This document shows positions 12,301-27,300 of a DNA stretch of 64,000 nt, one piece after another. The position numbers and the translations under genes were made by a program. The DNA comes from Orthonyx spaldingii (taxonomy: Eukaryota > Chordata > Aves > Passeriformes > Orthonychidae): NCBI GenBank assembly GCA_013397795.1, contig VZTJ01002478.1, positions 1,406,151-1,470,150 on the forward strand. Direction: 5' to 3'. Under the pieces are notes generated by a model. It did no database searches and was not told the origin of the DNA. It worked only from the letters and a program-made list of their open reading frames with translations. Position 1 is the first letter of the stretch. Each line of letters starts with the position of its first letter.

Positions 12301-15300
12301 CTTACTAAATATATAGATGTGATTTCTTTGTTTATGACTCCCTCAAGCTACAGCAAACTGAGAACTTGCTGGTCATGACAGTTCTTCTGGAACTGGCTTA
12401 TTTTAAGAAGGAAAGCAGCCCAAAGTATCAATTGTATCTTGTTACTACTTGATGAAAATATTAAAAGACAACTATGGACCGAAGAGGGTGAAGCAGATGA
12501 AAAGGGAAGAAGGGGTTAGAGGAATGTATACTCTATTTTGAAGTTCCCTTGAAATTCTTTCAAGTTCTTGGGATAGTGAGTTGTGGTATTGGTTTTGTTT
12601 TTTGGTTTTTTTCTGATAATCAATGGGGGCTTGGGGCAGGACAGGAATTTGAAAAGGAAATGTTTTCTTTTTTCCATCATTCAACACATTTTAAGTAGGC
12701 CTCATTATTGTTATACTCCTTAGTGGAACCAACAGAGTAAGGCACCAAGGCAGAGCTAAATGGGAAATAGGAATCTCAGTAACCTGAATTTTTCAGCAGT
12801 TGGATGATGCTTGGTTTTCTTACCATGAATTCAGGGCTTCTCGTATCTTGGTTTCTACATAACAAATAGTCCAATGCACAGTGCTGATCACCATTGACTC
12901 AAACAGATGATTTTTTTTTAATAGCTTGCCTAAAATGAGTTCTACATCACAAATTCTGCAGCTGCAAGTGATCTTCATTTAAATCTTTACCTGCACTCCT
13001 GTCCCACTCCTGTCAGTGGTAAGGAATGAGATGCTATGAAAACAAAACTATCCCTTCTGTTCTCACTTCGCTTTCCACTGAGGACTAAAATATTTTTAAA
13101 ATATATTTATACATTTCGACATTTGGAATAGTTCATAGTATACTTTTGCTAAAATGTTTCGAGAGTACTTGCTAACTGTGTAACCAAGAAAGTGCTTGAG
13201 AAGCATTGGATGTGCAGAAACCAGAGAACTTTACAGATTGTGAAAGAGTTTGCTTTGTGAATAGGGTATGCAGTTTCCATTGCTGCTTTCATCTTTTGGG
13301 GAGTTGAAAACACTACAATTTTTAGCATGGAATTCTGTAACTTCTGCTATATTTGTCTGAACTAGAAAATTTACTAGGTTTCAGCAATTAAATGTTGCCT
13401 GCTCTTTTTCCTTAGAAAAGAAGGATAGTTTATTCCTTACCTTCTCAGTGGAACTTGCTTTCTCTTCTCCTGTGAACAGCAGAGACTGTGAGGACTGATG
13501 TTGAAGTTGAGTGGGAGGGACTTTCATCCTGTCTTGTTCCTGGACACTGCTGTAGCTCAGGGGTGCCTGGTAAAAGACTTTCATAGCAGAAATAGAAGTC
13601 ATATAAGACACTGGGCTCATTAAAGGTAACAAATAAGAGGCAAGCAGAAATGGAATAACATGGTGAGAGGCGTCATCAAACACTTGAAAATATGTTTGGA
13701 TGGGTTCTTTCGTGCATGTAAGAAAGCTGTGCTGTGACAGATGAGTAAAATAGTAAGTGTTAGTAATTACAGTTTGGAAGGGATTGATCTTAATTCTGTT
13801 TTGAGTACTTACCTCAACACTGATAATTTAAGGTACCACTACAGCAACTACCTGATAAGGCCTTTCTTTAGACTGCTGCTTGCTAACAATGAATTTAATG
13901 GCAAACCATCACTGGTTTCTCACATCATTTCTCATTCCCTTTCTGTCTTCCCCTCCCTTGTTTGCTAGTTACTGAGGAGGGAGTGAGGCTTTTATATTTT
14001 GATGGTGTGGAGCTGTTAAATGGTTGTTTCAACATACTTTATGACATTTGAACATTAATAAGCAATGGTCAACTTGCTCTTTTGAAAAATTAGTAGGAAA
14101 TCCTTTGATGGCACTCCAAGGTGTACAGTTTGCAATAATCCTGTAGTGAGATAGGGCAACAAGTTTTTTCCCCAAATGCCTTTTTCTTCCCTGTTTCATC
14201 CTGTAGTATCATTTGCTGGTTTTTATGCCAATTCCACATAATTTATTCCTGCCTCCTTGTCTGCTCAGGAATGTACATGCTCTGTGTGAAATTGTCTAGT
14301 ATATCATTCTGATTTCAGTGACAGGTTGAGGACTGCTTTTACTGAATTGATCAATATTTATTCCAAATAAAACCCATGATGTAGGTACTGAACATGCAAT
14401 GAGAGACTGGCTGTGTCTGAAGTTCTGACATCTTCATTTGTTTATCCAATGTAAAGTAGAATTCTAATATTGCAGTGCTACTATAGCTGTGATAGCATCA
14501 GACAGTGTTAAAATACAAAGTGATTGTGTATGTGGGTTTTTTAACCAGTCTGTCATTTGCATGGAGCTGTGTGTTGTTGATTTTAGCATTAGTGAGAATG
14601 GCTATGGTGACTCCAAGATACCACTTTTATTCTTTATTTCTCTGGGAGCGATAGAGCTGCACTGTGTCTTTCATCTTGGGGCATGTGAAGTTAGCAAGTC
14701 AGGAAATGCTGCAGAGTATTTGCTTATGTGTGCAAAGTATGTGCTGCTGGCCACAGCCAGGAACTGTGACCTAGTATGTGAGGTGGGACGAGTGGTACAG
14801 GCCGTGGTTTGTCCAGACCTATGTCTGCAGTCCTTGCTTACTAGAGCTATTTTGATTAAAACCTGTCTTGACTTACAATATAGTGTTACAGTAGTTGTCA
14901 TGCACAACAGAAGACTTAGGAGAAGTTATACAGGTGAAAGAAAATAGCAAGAGTCAATATATAGATCCAATATGAAAAACTATTTATAACTTTAGAGATC
15001 TGTACAGATTGCATTAGGAGTTCTTGATTTTTTTCCAGTTAAATAACCGGTCTTCAACTGTTTGGTTAAAATTCTGTGCTTTGAACATTATTCTAATATG
15101 GTAAGAGGATTTCTCTACTTCCACTTATGAATGTTTGTAACATCAAGAGATAAGTTGAATTTTGTGAAATGGTTTTTGTTTTGGTTTCTTGCTACCTATT
15201 TCTTTTCAGCTTAAAAAAGTGTTATAGGTATTTGTGATTTAACAATTTATATATCACACAGATGACTGAAAACTGGACTACTGCTCCTGGAAGTAATGGG

Positions 15301-18300
15301 AAAAGATTAAAAATGGACAAACATATTTACATCCAATAATATTTCCATGACGATACACTTTCAGAAAGGCGTGAATAGGAACGATGCTAAGATTCCACAA
15401 CTGTTATGCTGTTATGGTGTTTAAGTTCTTATGAATTTAAGCAACCTGGAAGGGAAGTAGAAAAGTATTCCAGAAGGATAATGCAGCCTACTGAGTCTAG
15501 ACTGGCATGGTTCTGCTTACATGTCCTGCTCCTACCACCAAAACTGACCCCAGGAGATGATTTGGGTAAAATGAACCCCCTTATTTTTATAATTGTTTTC
15601 CCGCAGAATCAGTGTGTTGTGTTGCTGACTGGGTACTAATGCTAGTGTGAACCATGAGACAAGTCCAGAGCTGTGAGCAAAAGGGGAGAATGGTGCTGTA
15701 GAGATCAAGATGCAGATCAGTCCTAGTTGCCATGGAACTATTATCTTAGGTGTCCATTTCTTTTGTTGGGTGTCTCCATTGTTTTCTTGTGCATGTCTTT
15801 GTGTTCATCTTTGCTGGGTGAGCCAGTAGTAAAACTGTCACAGATGTCCTGATCCTAAATATGTTTTCTGTCACCAAGAAACCTTTACGATGTTGCAGTT
15901 TTTTACTGACCTTTTAAATGTTTGTTGCTGTGAAGCTTGTGTTGAAGAGAAATTTTGTCATTGCAAGGTTGCAGAATTAGAAGCTGTTTTTTGGGAATGC
16001 ACTGCTGTTGACAATATGCTTATGAATAGCTAATTTCTACTGTTTATGAAAGTAGATAAGAAATTCTTTGACTTTGATGCGTTTTGTTCCTAATTATTCA
16101 TAAAATGTATTTTATACTCTGCTGCAAAGTGTCTCACCAGAATGATGGTGTAATTCAAGATTTTTAATGTCTTATTGTGTGAAGCAAGCTGGAGCCATTT
16201 GTCTTCATGCGTTTAAGGTCATCATCTGTATGGACAGATTGACTTGTCTTTCATTTGGAAGGAGCAGCTAGTGGCTGAAAAGGGGAGTTATACAGTAGTT
16301 ATGGTTTTCCTTCTGTGTTTCTTGAGTAATTTGAAGGAATTTGCATTGTGGGTGTAGGGTTTGGGTCTTTTTAAATAGCACATATTGGGTATTCATGAAT
16401 ATTATTGCTCTTCCCAGTGACTTTTTCTGTGCAAAACCATTAATGATGGTGAAGTTCCTACCTGATAACACCAACCTTCTTGTTTTTAGAAGAGCTTCTT
16501 GGGCGGGAGATTCCTTTCCCCCTTTGTTTAACATTCTTTTTGAAAGCTAATTTGCTTTTGGAATTTTTTTGTTGGTTAGGACTTGTGGGCTAGAGGCAGT
16601 CTGTCTGTTTATTCTGTCAACTGAAACAATCATTTGCATCTTATAGAACAAGATCAGATGCTGTCCTTTGAACTTGGATACTGTTTGTACTTGAAGAAAA
16701 GCAGCTTTATCTCTTCAACTCTGAATACACATTGTATTCAAAGTAATTGTGTGGGTATGTAAAGACACACTGTCTTGGGACAGCAAACTCAAACTTCTGT
16801 ATACTCTTGCTGTGTGCAATACAATATTTCAGGTTGGACCTGCTTTCATATGTCTGTGCTATTTTTCTCAATTCATCAAATAAGACTTCAATCTTTATTT
16901 GAAAAACAAAAAGAACAACCTACTGGAATGTCTTCCATAATAAGCTGATTGATCTGGTAATCATGCTTTCAGTGTCTAGAAATACCAATATTTTTTTAAA
17001 TTTTTGGTGTAGAGAGAAAGATCTAGAAGAATCTGTATTTTAACTAAACTTTGTGAGGACATTCTTTTTATATTAGCAACTTTCTCCTGTTGTTAATGAA
17101 GGAATAGTACTTTACACGCCTATTGTTTCTTTTTAAAGTACTTTCAAGTGCTAAACTGTAGTCTTGTCCAGATAAGCTTATTTTAAGGCTTACAGTGAAC
17201 TTAAGCTTATAGCTTACTTTAAGGCTGACCAGTGAAGAATTATTACTCTGATTCAATGTCTGGCCCTTTCCTCATAACAGCTTACCTCCCTCATGGATCT
17301 GGGAATGCCTGACTGGGAATGGAGCTGCTTTTAATCATGTGGCAGATGAACTTTTGATAGCCTGCAAGTTGTGTACAAGCACATCATACCATATGGCAGA
17401 AAATACACCCAATGCATGATGAATGCTGCCTGCCTTTTATGTGGCAGGCATATGTCTTAGTAGCATCTTGTCAAGATGGGTTTGACCAAAGCACAGGTGT
17501 CCCCTGACATGTAGCTGCATGACAGTGTTTTTATTGGGATCACACTGTGGAGGAACAATTCTGTCACTCTCTAGGACACTTCTGAGCAGGATATTTGCTG
17601 TGTCGTTCTCGTAATGCTTCCAGAAGAGGAGGTATGACCCACTTTGGCTAAAAAAATGAGCATTTTAACATTGCTCACTGTCTGTGATGAACTGCAGAAA
17701 ATTGTCAGGGAAAGACATTTGTTTATTCTTGATGGGAAGCAATGGGATAGGTGTTTTTCCTTTGTCTAGTACTGTCAATGGTTAAACTCTGGTGTAGCCC
17801 AGAAATGTCTATCTCGTGAGAGGCCATGGTGATCTGATCGACAAGGAGTACTTTTATTCAAAGCCTAGTCTCTTAATTAGTAATGCACATTTTCTTGTTT
17901 ATGCAAAAAATGTCTGTGTAGACTTTTTGCCTCTTCACCAATGTTAACAAAATGTCTCTATGACAACTCTTAATTCTTAGAAGTAACCCTGTGCAAAATT
18001 TGTTGGTTAAAAACCAGTTTGCATTAGAGAGATGTGATTCAGATGTATGTGGTAGACTTTTGAAATGCTGTTATTATCCAATTAACTGTATTTTAAAAAT
18101 GCTGTTATTTAGCAACTAATTACAGTCTCCTCCTGTGGTTTGATTCATATCCATGAGCCGTTCTGACTGTACCCTGACTGATGCAGAGCCTGACCAAGGG
18201 GCTGCTGGTTTTGGCTTCTGTTCTGCAAAGTACACGGGAGAGACCAGTTGTCAATGGAGAAAGGTTTATAGTGCACTAAGACTGAAACAGCTGGGAGATG

Positions 18301-21300
18301 AACTAGAGGGAATATTTGGATGTTCTTCTTAGCTTTGGAAAGGCAGTGGGAAAAGTAGGACATGTAGTGGTATCTAATGGACTTTACTTCTTTGAAATAG
18401 TCTGTGGTCACTACCACTTATGAAGCTTCTTTGACTTAGATTTAGTCTTTGGTGGGTTCGTAAGAGATGCTTATGATACAAAGTTTCCTTGTGAGCTAAG
18501 TGACATTATTGTTTCATAGATTATCCACCACTCAAGTGTACTTCTGTTGTCATATGTGGGTTGTTACTTGGGATGTGATTTAAATTTTAAGACATTTTTT
18601 CTGTCCTGGCTTGCACTGTGAATACCCAGCTTGAAGTATCTCTGTATACATTGTTTCTTGGTAGAGCATGAAATAATGGACTTTTATTTTTTAATTATTT
18701 TTGAAGACAGATGGTGAGCATCTTACGAGAAACTCAGGAGACTTAAGAAATTTAGGAGCTCAGATTTCATGTAGGAAGCATTTTCTCAATAGAAATGTAT
18801 TAACACATTACTTGTGTTCTTAATTTATGGTTAAAACTGTGACAGAAGTCAGGGTCTGCCTAAGGGCTCTATGAGACTTAATTAAGTTATTGTGTCCTCT
18901 TGGAAATGTGCTCTCATGTGTTCCACTGTCCATCCAAATCTGATCCCCCTATTCCCAAGACCTATACAATGTATATTCAGTGTAGTCACTTGTTACAGAA
19001 AAGAAAAACTAGGTCTTTTTCAGTTCATTCTGCTAGTGCTGTCTTAATGTGTCATCATCTTGTACAGTAATTTGTTATAAATTCTAAATTATGACCTTGC
19101 AAATTATTGCAACTTATTTGTGACTGTATTTTTTCGGAGGTTTATTTTAGTTACATTCCCAGTAATGGAAAATTTTATTATGTGCAGGATCTGACATAAA
19201 TGGTATTTTGGGTCTTTTGTTACTTGAGACTTTTAGTGTGAAGTGCAAAGATCTTGCACTTAGCCCCCACTTTTTAGTTTGAATGGAATTGTACAGTGGA
19301 TGAATTCTGGTTTGGAGTGCTAGGGACTTCTCTCAGAAAAATTTACAAAATAAGTTATGGTATAGGGCACAAAACTATTTAGTATTAAAATCCAGAATGA
19401 ACAGTGCCAAATTGACAAAACTGGCATTAGAATGTCCATAGGGTTGGAGTAAGATTAAGAAAATGGGATAGTCCTCAGATTATGTGATCTCTGAGGGTCT
19501 GACTTGAATTTCACCAATTTCACCCTTCTGTAGTAAGTTACAGTGTTCCCTTTAATTTATGGATTAATAAATTAATTGGTTTGGAATGTAGACGTGTGGA
19601 GAAACCCCAGAAATCAGTGTCTTTTCTTCTGTGTTTTCATGTCGGTTTGTTGCTGGTCAGTAGGTGTTTTGTCAAAGCTTTTCATATTTCCCACATTGTT
19701 TTGCAGTTCCCAGCTACGTTTTATGCAGAAGTGACAGACTGAGGTGGTGCTTTAGTGGGCTACAGCATGCGGAAGGATCATTTGGAATGGAAGTATAAAA
19801 TATTTAAAATATATTTGGCTTAAGCATTGAGGAGTAAATGGGCATACATAAGAGAATGCAACTCAAGGCAGCAATCTGACAAGGAATAAAGACCTCTTTC
19901 CATCATGTTGCAAATATTGCAATGTTTGAAGTGAGCTGCCAACACATTTACAGTTACTCTAGTGAATAGTAGAATGCCATGGATGTGAATAACCATCTGA
20001 AGCCTCTACAGGACATTCCTGAAATAGTATTTAAATGACTGGAGATATTATGGGATGCAGGAAACTATACAAATACCATAAGCTTTTTAGTCAGGCTAGC
20101 CTGCTCAGTGGTTTACTACTGCAGCAAGTAAGGCTTAGTATGCAGGATTGCTTAATGTACACTAAACAGATGTTATGTTCAAGTTTCTGAACTCTGCATA
20201 TTCTTTTGGGGTTTTTTGGTGTGTGGGTTTTTTTGGTTTGGGTTTTTTTGGTCTCTCTTGTTGATAACCCCTTGGCTCTCATTTTATATCTACTCTTCGA
20301 GAGAAAGATCCAAACCTCAAACTTCAGTTCACTAGGGGGTTTTTGGTTAAGCAGCTGTGTGTTAGCTAAATTAATGATGCTATGGTCTAGAAGGTAAATG
20401 AATTGCTGATAGCAAAAGAAATTATTATGGTGTTATGGATTTTGGTTTTTCATTCTTGCTTGCTTATGTGGTTGTTGCTCTGGCTCACTTGCTAGCATGA
20501 CTTAAAATGATGTAAAATGAGCCACAGACTTCTGTGCTGTAGCAGGTTGCTGATTTGCATTCAGGACCTGGCTGGGCTGTTGGCTCATACATGAAAGACA
20601 TCAAAACTTTATTTTTCCAGGCAAGATTTTGGCAAGAAAATGAGCTTGGAGGACAAATGTAGAATAGTTAGGGACTTTTAATCCAAAACCCTTAGAACCT
20701 CCTAGACTTGATATTTCGTGTCTTTTTTTTTTTTTTNNNNNNNNNNNNNNNNNNNTTTTTTTTTTTTTTTCAGCCAGGCTTTGCTGAAAAATTATAATGT
20801 ATCTTCTTTCTGGCCAAAGTTGTGGTGCCTAATGGGGCTACTATTTTAAAAAATGTATGAAGAGTATTTAAAAAAAAAACCAGCAACAACAAAACTGATT
20901 CAAAAAAATGCCCTGAAATGATGTTCTCATGATCAACATTTATGATTAATCATTTAATCAATTTAATTGTTTTTCATTTTATTCTGAATTTGGCTGGTGT
21001 CCTAGTTAGTTAAGCAGCTTCATCCAGCTGACTGAAGTTCTTGAAACACTTTCACTGCGGGTGTTTAATGTTGAGGGATGACAGTATTTAAAGAATCCTT
21101 CTTGTGGCAGAACTTATTGAGGTAGTGGGTCATTGCTTATTGAAGTAATTGGTTTCTAACAGATCTTTTGATAATAAACACTCATAAATAGCTATTTTGT
21201 AATACTATATTTGAAGTTTTTTTAAATGGCCAGTATTATATCTTTGTCCAAATGCCCTCTTTTTACTTAGGTGTGATAAGTACCCTTCTGTTTAAGACTT

Positions 21301-24300
21301 GCAGAAATGTTTAAAGCTGATGTTGCACTGATGATGAACACAGTAACATTCAGATACCATGAAAGGTTTCACGTGGCCTTGATGATGGTGATGGCCTCAT
21401 GGGTATTTTGATTACATAATAACTTAGAACTTAACTTTAAACATGAGATGATTGGATACTTGTAAAAAATTTTGAAGGACAAGAAGCTTAAAGGGTCCTG
21501 ACTTCAGAACAGTTGCATCTAAACACAAGTGTGAGCACATACCCTGGAAATCTAGTCCCATGATCACCTGAACTGTAGTCCTGATCATAACAGGTCATAG
21601 GTCTCTCTTGGACCAGCTGATCCAGAAGTTGGCATTGAGAGATGGGAGCAGTACTTAAGCAAGTTTCACTTCATTACAGTGTCTAGCAGCTCCGGAGGTT
21701 GGAAGCACTCTGAAACCACACTTTTCCCAGTTGATATGTACCCAAAGAGAATTACCTCTCTATTTCTCCTTGGAGGATCTCCTTTGGCTGTGAATCAGCC
21801 TGACATTGCTTGATGATGAAGGTAAAAAGGAACATTGGGATGGCAAAATCTTTCAAAGTGCCCATTCCTATACTGTGTGATGTTTTGTCTTTTCAAGAAT
21901 GTCTACACTGAAGCCATAGAATTCTGAGCTAATCAAGGAACATAAATAAGCTTCTGCTGCTGTGTACAAACTCATCAAGGTCCAAGTGAGGCAATTTAGG
22001 GACAAATTTTTTACCTCTAGTGTTAAGACTTTTGGATCTGCTGTAGTAATATCCTAAGACTATACCCAGTGATAGGAATCAGGTATTAAGTTGGAAGACA
22101 GGAGAGTGGGCAGAGAGTCTATATGATGAATAACAGTCTTTATTTTTAATTATTTTTTTAAATAAAAAGAAGCAAACAAAATTTTACAAAATATGATTAC
22201 TGTTCCATTTCAGAGAAACAATTAGTGCATTACTGTATTTCAGTTCAACTGTTTGATTGAGATATATTTGATGTTCATGTAAAAACATTTATACGTTTCT
22301 TTCAGAGAATAAAATGGTTCATGATATAATAAGATTGGGTCAGTATTTGGCTGATACTTCTCAGTTTGGGTGGTCTGATGCACAGATGAATTTGTGAAAG
22401 AGAGAAGTGAGACTAGCAGACTGAAGTTTTGATTTTGTGAATAAAATTTTGTGCTAGTAAAGGCTGAAGGTATTTCCCTTTCCATGTTTTGCTTCCATTT
22501 GACACCCCCGCTTCAGTCATACTGCAGATCTGTTTGTGCAAATCTGTTGTGAATCAGAGTAGAAGGGTTTAAAAGCAGCAAGAACAAAGATGAAAAAATT
22601 CCGTTAAAGGTCGTAGTACAACAAAAGCTTGTAGTACTTCTGCATCAGTGAAAAGTCAATTTACCTTTTTTTATAAAAGTTATTATTATTTTGAAACGAT
22701 TAATCACCTTAAGACAATCCCTACACGTGGAGACTAAGGATAAATTAGGTGTAGAATGTGTCCACATGAGTACTGACTTTGGTCTTCCATACAAATGTTA
22801 AAGTAATAGCAGGCAACTGATAATTTTTTTTTTCAGTAGAAACCACAGTATTAACATGGAAATAGAATTAATACTGTTCAATATATTGAAACAGAATATA
22901 TATATTCAGTATATAACCTGCATCCCAGAAGAACTTTAAAAATGTTTGCAAATGAAATTGCAGTTATTTACTGCATCAGAAAAGAAATGGACAGTGTAGC
23001 CTGGGATTTGTGGACAAACACTAGAATAGGTTGCCCTAAGTGGTTGTGGGCATGACTCAGAGCAACCTGGTCTGATTTCAGAATTGTCCTGCATTGGGCA
23101 GTATGTTGGACCAGATGACATCCAGATGTTCCTTCCCTTCATTTTTTATCAGGCATATGTGGGTAAATGTGGCTTTATCAGTGTTAGATCATCAAATTAA
23201 CTAGACATCATATTTTGGAAAAAGATACTAGTTTTGGCAAAGTGAAGTGTTGATGTAATCTGTTTAAATGCAAGCAAAGTACTTATTACCCTACCCAACA
23301 TGAAGTCCTTAATCCCCAACACCTGTGCCTTTAAAGGACAAATTAGATGATCAAGTAGCTGTGGGACAAGGAGACTAAAATGTGCTGTATTGGAATGGGA
23401 ATTGTGAGGGTAGTTGGAGGTTTTAAGTGATATTTAGCAGTGTAATGAGAGTAACTCAACCACTGTTCACTTCAGTAGTGTCTAAAAAGATTTAAAGCTT
23501 CAATTTGCTGAAGCTATCAATTCAACAAGCAAAACTATAGAAATTAAATTTCTTTGTCACTTTAAAAACCAACTCTGCGCTGTTTGATATCGATATAGAT
23601 CTCCAACACCCTGGAGTTACCATGTACGTATAATAATTGGAATTTTGGAATTTGGTGAGAAAAATATGTATTACATCTAATGATTGGTTTATTAAAGATA
23701 CCTCTGTGTGGGCTACATTATTTGCAGTGTAACGTTAAAGTTACTACTAAATGTACTGGAAACATCTTGTAACAATTTTTTTTTCCTTATTCCTTCAAAT
23801 GTGACTTTGGAAGGGACAGCATTTTAAAGTTTGTTCCAGAAGGCACTTTGCGAGATGGATGATTGAAAACAACTCTCCTGAATGGCACCTTGCTGTACTT
23901 CATAGATCATAACAGCTTTTATTCACCACTGTGATTGTTTTTTAAATTACTACCTGTGGATGAATACTTGAAAGAATTGGCCTGCTGGCTACATGTTTGG
24001 TTTGATTGAGGGCTATCTTGAAGTTGCCTTTAAATTACATGGGGTTCTTGATGATCCTAGCATTTTCTAATCCTCTTTGTACTACATGGTTTGTTTTGTT
24101 TCTTAAATTCTTGCAATTTTAGGAAGAATAGTAATTCTATCTTTAATTTATTTTTTGTTTGCAAAAAATGTCATTTCAAGCTAAGATGTACAGAAATGCT
24201 TCTTTAGCAAATGATAGTTGCTGTTTATTTTACGTCATTGTTTCACTGGAAGTACTAAATTATGTAATGAATAATTATTATACTAATAGCTGCTGATGGA

Positions 24301-27300
24301 CTGGAAACTGTTTAATTCATAAGATTTACATTTGTCATAGAGATAGCTCCAAGTGACATCCATAATGGTGTACAAAACCAAAGTTGTTTTAATAGTTTAT
24401 TGAAAATATCCATAAGGCAGTAGTGTGCTATGTGGACATTTCATTAACTGTCACTAATAAGCCAGGCAGATGAAAAATGAAAAAATTAATGTCTGAAGAC
24501 AAACTGACAGTTGAAGTTGGTTAAAATATTTAAACAAACGTCTTCTTTTTTTTAGAAGTTGCAGTGTTGATAAGTCTGTATAAAACATTCCATTCTTCTC
24601 TTTTGATGAAAAATTTGTGTCAGAGACTCTTTTGGGAGTGTAAAAACTGGGAATATTTTATAGCTTGTTAGCCAGTGTAGTGGTCAGGAATGTGAAAAAG
24701 ATTCCAATCCCTTTCCTGACTCAGAATGGCTTGGTGTTATCAAAAAGCCATCTTCCCCAAATGAACGAGATGGACGAGGAACCTGAGCATCCCACTTCTG
24801 TTTCCTGAGCTGCCATAATCCAAGGCAACAGGAAAATCCAGTTTTCAGTTTTGAAAATGGATCATTTTGAAAAACTTGAAGGGGGGGAAAAGCAGATAAA
24901 TGAAAATAAACAATGCTGTAGAAATTCTTGTGGAATGTAATCATTGTCCCCTAGATAGCATTGAGAGGTATACCTGCCACCAGAAACATTTAACTAATCA
25001 AAGACTGCCTATGATCTGCTTAAATTCCTCTCAGATTTTCATCAGCCACAGTTCCCAACTTCAGCTGCCACGTCCTGAGTGCCCTCTGTTCCTAGTATTT
25101 GATCTTTTCTCTTTACATTCAGAAAGTAGCTTGAGCGAATAAGCAGAAAATAGGAGTGTGATGAAGAGTTTTAGCCTGTTTGAATATACCACTCCATCTG
25201 TGTGAATAGTATGGAATAAATAAAAGGTAGGTAAGGGTGATGGCAGCAGGAGAATGCAATGTTTTTCCATGCTCTGAAATCCACAATACATTTTAGCTTG
25301 TTGGCAGCTTAACAACACAACTAGGTTTGTTAGTAACTGGCAGAAGGAGCATGATTTGCACTGTACAGTTCTTGTTAGTTCTGCTTTGGGCCACAACAGC
25401 AAACTAGAAGGAAACAAAGACATAAAGGTCAGGGTTGGGGTGCCCAAGTCTTTGTATTGTCTTAGTGGGGAGTTTGCAGACTACAAACATCTCCCCTAAC
25501 CTCAGCTGAGGGATTTCCCTGACCCTTCTCTACCTCATTCTGCACCTAGTGACTGCAAATCACGCTCTGCAAACAATACTCCGTCCCACTTTGCTCTTCT
25601 GACACGCAGACTTGGCAGCCTTTCTGCCTGGTGTGGGTATCACAGGAGCATCACGCCACATGAATCTTCTTGCCTGTGTCCCTTCTGTCCCTGCAGTTAT
25701 CCATTCTGCAGCACACTCTCAGTTACAGCCATTCATAAGTATTTGGGCCATCTATAAAGGACTTTGGTTATAGCTTAAGCATAGTAAATGTCAGTACAGT
25801 AAAGGCCCTTTGGATATCAATTAAGCTTCCTAGTCAGGTTTGTGAAAGGAAGAGATTTTGTCTTCCCAAAGCCCAGTAAAAGAATCAAAAAAATGCCATA
25901 GACTGCTTTTTTCAGCTGGCACAGTGGATTGCCATGCTCCATCAACCAGACTAATTCTTTGGCTGCCAGTGAGGGTCACCGAGCACTGCTGCTTCCTTGT
26001 GTATCTCCCAGCAGCTGGCTTTAGAGGGACAACAGGAAGAATAATCCAGGCATGGAAAAACAATGAGATAACACTGATAGTTACTGTGCAAACTCTATTT
26101 GTCTCTGTGGCAAAAGGCCATGCATTTCTTCTGCAGTTTCTTGTCCAAGAGTATGGTGTCATTGTCAGAAGTTACATGTGGTGGTGTTTAGGTGGGCCTT
26201 TTTTGTACTTATTAGGATTCCAAGTAAAAGGTGTCTGCTGGTATGATTGGATTCTTGAAAGCAGCAATCACTTCTAGACAGAATGTCTTGTATGTGTAGA
26301 CGTAGAAATGCTCATAATTACTGAAATTCTGTAATGTTAAGAAATGATCAGTACCGTTTCTCCACTGGTACCTGGAGACTGTTCTGGTACCATTTGGTAG
26401 AGGTCTCTAGTTCTTGTTGCTATTTGTGTAACTTTATGTAACCCCAACCAAAGACCTTGTTACAATCTGTTTATTGCAAATATAAATGATAGAAGTACAA
26501 TGACTTTAATACAGAGAAAGCAGTATGGTGAAGGAGAGAAAATGTGATAGGCAAAATTAAATGCTTTTTGTGTCGTTGGCATGAAGCAGTGAAGTCAGCA
26601 AAAAAGACAGGACTTGAACTCTTCCACCTGGACTTCTAGTAAAGAGCAGTTTTCCCACTATTTCTTCAGGGGGAAAAAAATGATGAAACACAGAAGTTAG
26701 GTTGGGAGAGAATGAAATTACCATGTACTGAAAAAAGTCAGTGAAAAGCTATGCAGTTCACATTTAAGAAGGAATGCAAATGCTTTATTTTATTTCAAAA
26801 CACTACCTTGCTCCCTTATTGTTTTTACCTATAAAAGTTCAGTTCTTCATAGCATGGCACCAAAAGAGATGCTTGTTATACTGACAACTCAAAGCATGAG
26901 CTGCTCAACTCATAAGTGTGTTAAAAATATTTTGAGTTAAATGTAAAAGAATGGGGTTTTCATTAAGCAAGCATGAAGTGCTGATGATTAACTTCTACCT
27001 TTTCAAGGACTTGACAGAAGATCAGATCTCTCTTTTTATGGCTGATTTAAATCAATCATTATTCTGTCTAGCAAAATTCCAAGCTCACCTTTGAAAACTC
27101 TTTTGAGAACTATACTTTCCTACCCTAGCTTATATCTGCCAGATCAGGAAATTCCGACTTATTCTTCTAAATTTACTAGGGAATCCCTGGAGTCTAAAAC
27201 TCAGAAAATTGATTTTTGCTGGACTGTGAATAATCATGATCCTCTCTTTCTTCCCTAACACTTTCGCATACTTTCTGAATTAGAACTTTAGCCATGCTGA

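Noticed and set aside
14489..14947. 152-codon open frame in intron 1
   Set aside because: It is the longest such frame in AT-rich intron but has no recognisable motif or relative. It is Val/Cys/Leu-rich and antisense frames are open too. Chance is the simplest reading.
17427..17450. microRNA precursor
   Set aside because: The stem is only 8 bp with an 8-nt loop and does not extend, well short of a pre-miRNA hairpin.
25858..26277. 139-codon open frame in intron 1, with a 110-codon frame opposite
   Set aside because: There is no recognisable domain, and open frames on both strands point to a stop-poor stretch rather than a gene.
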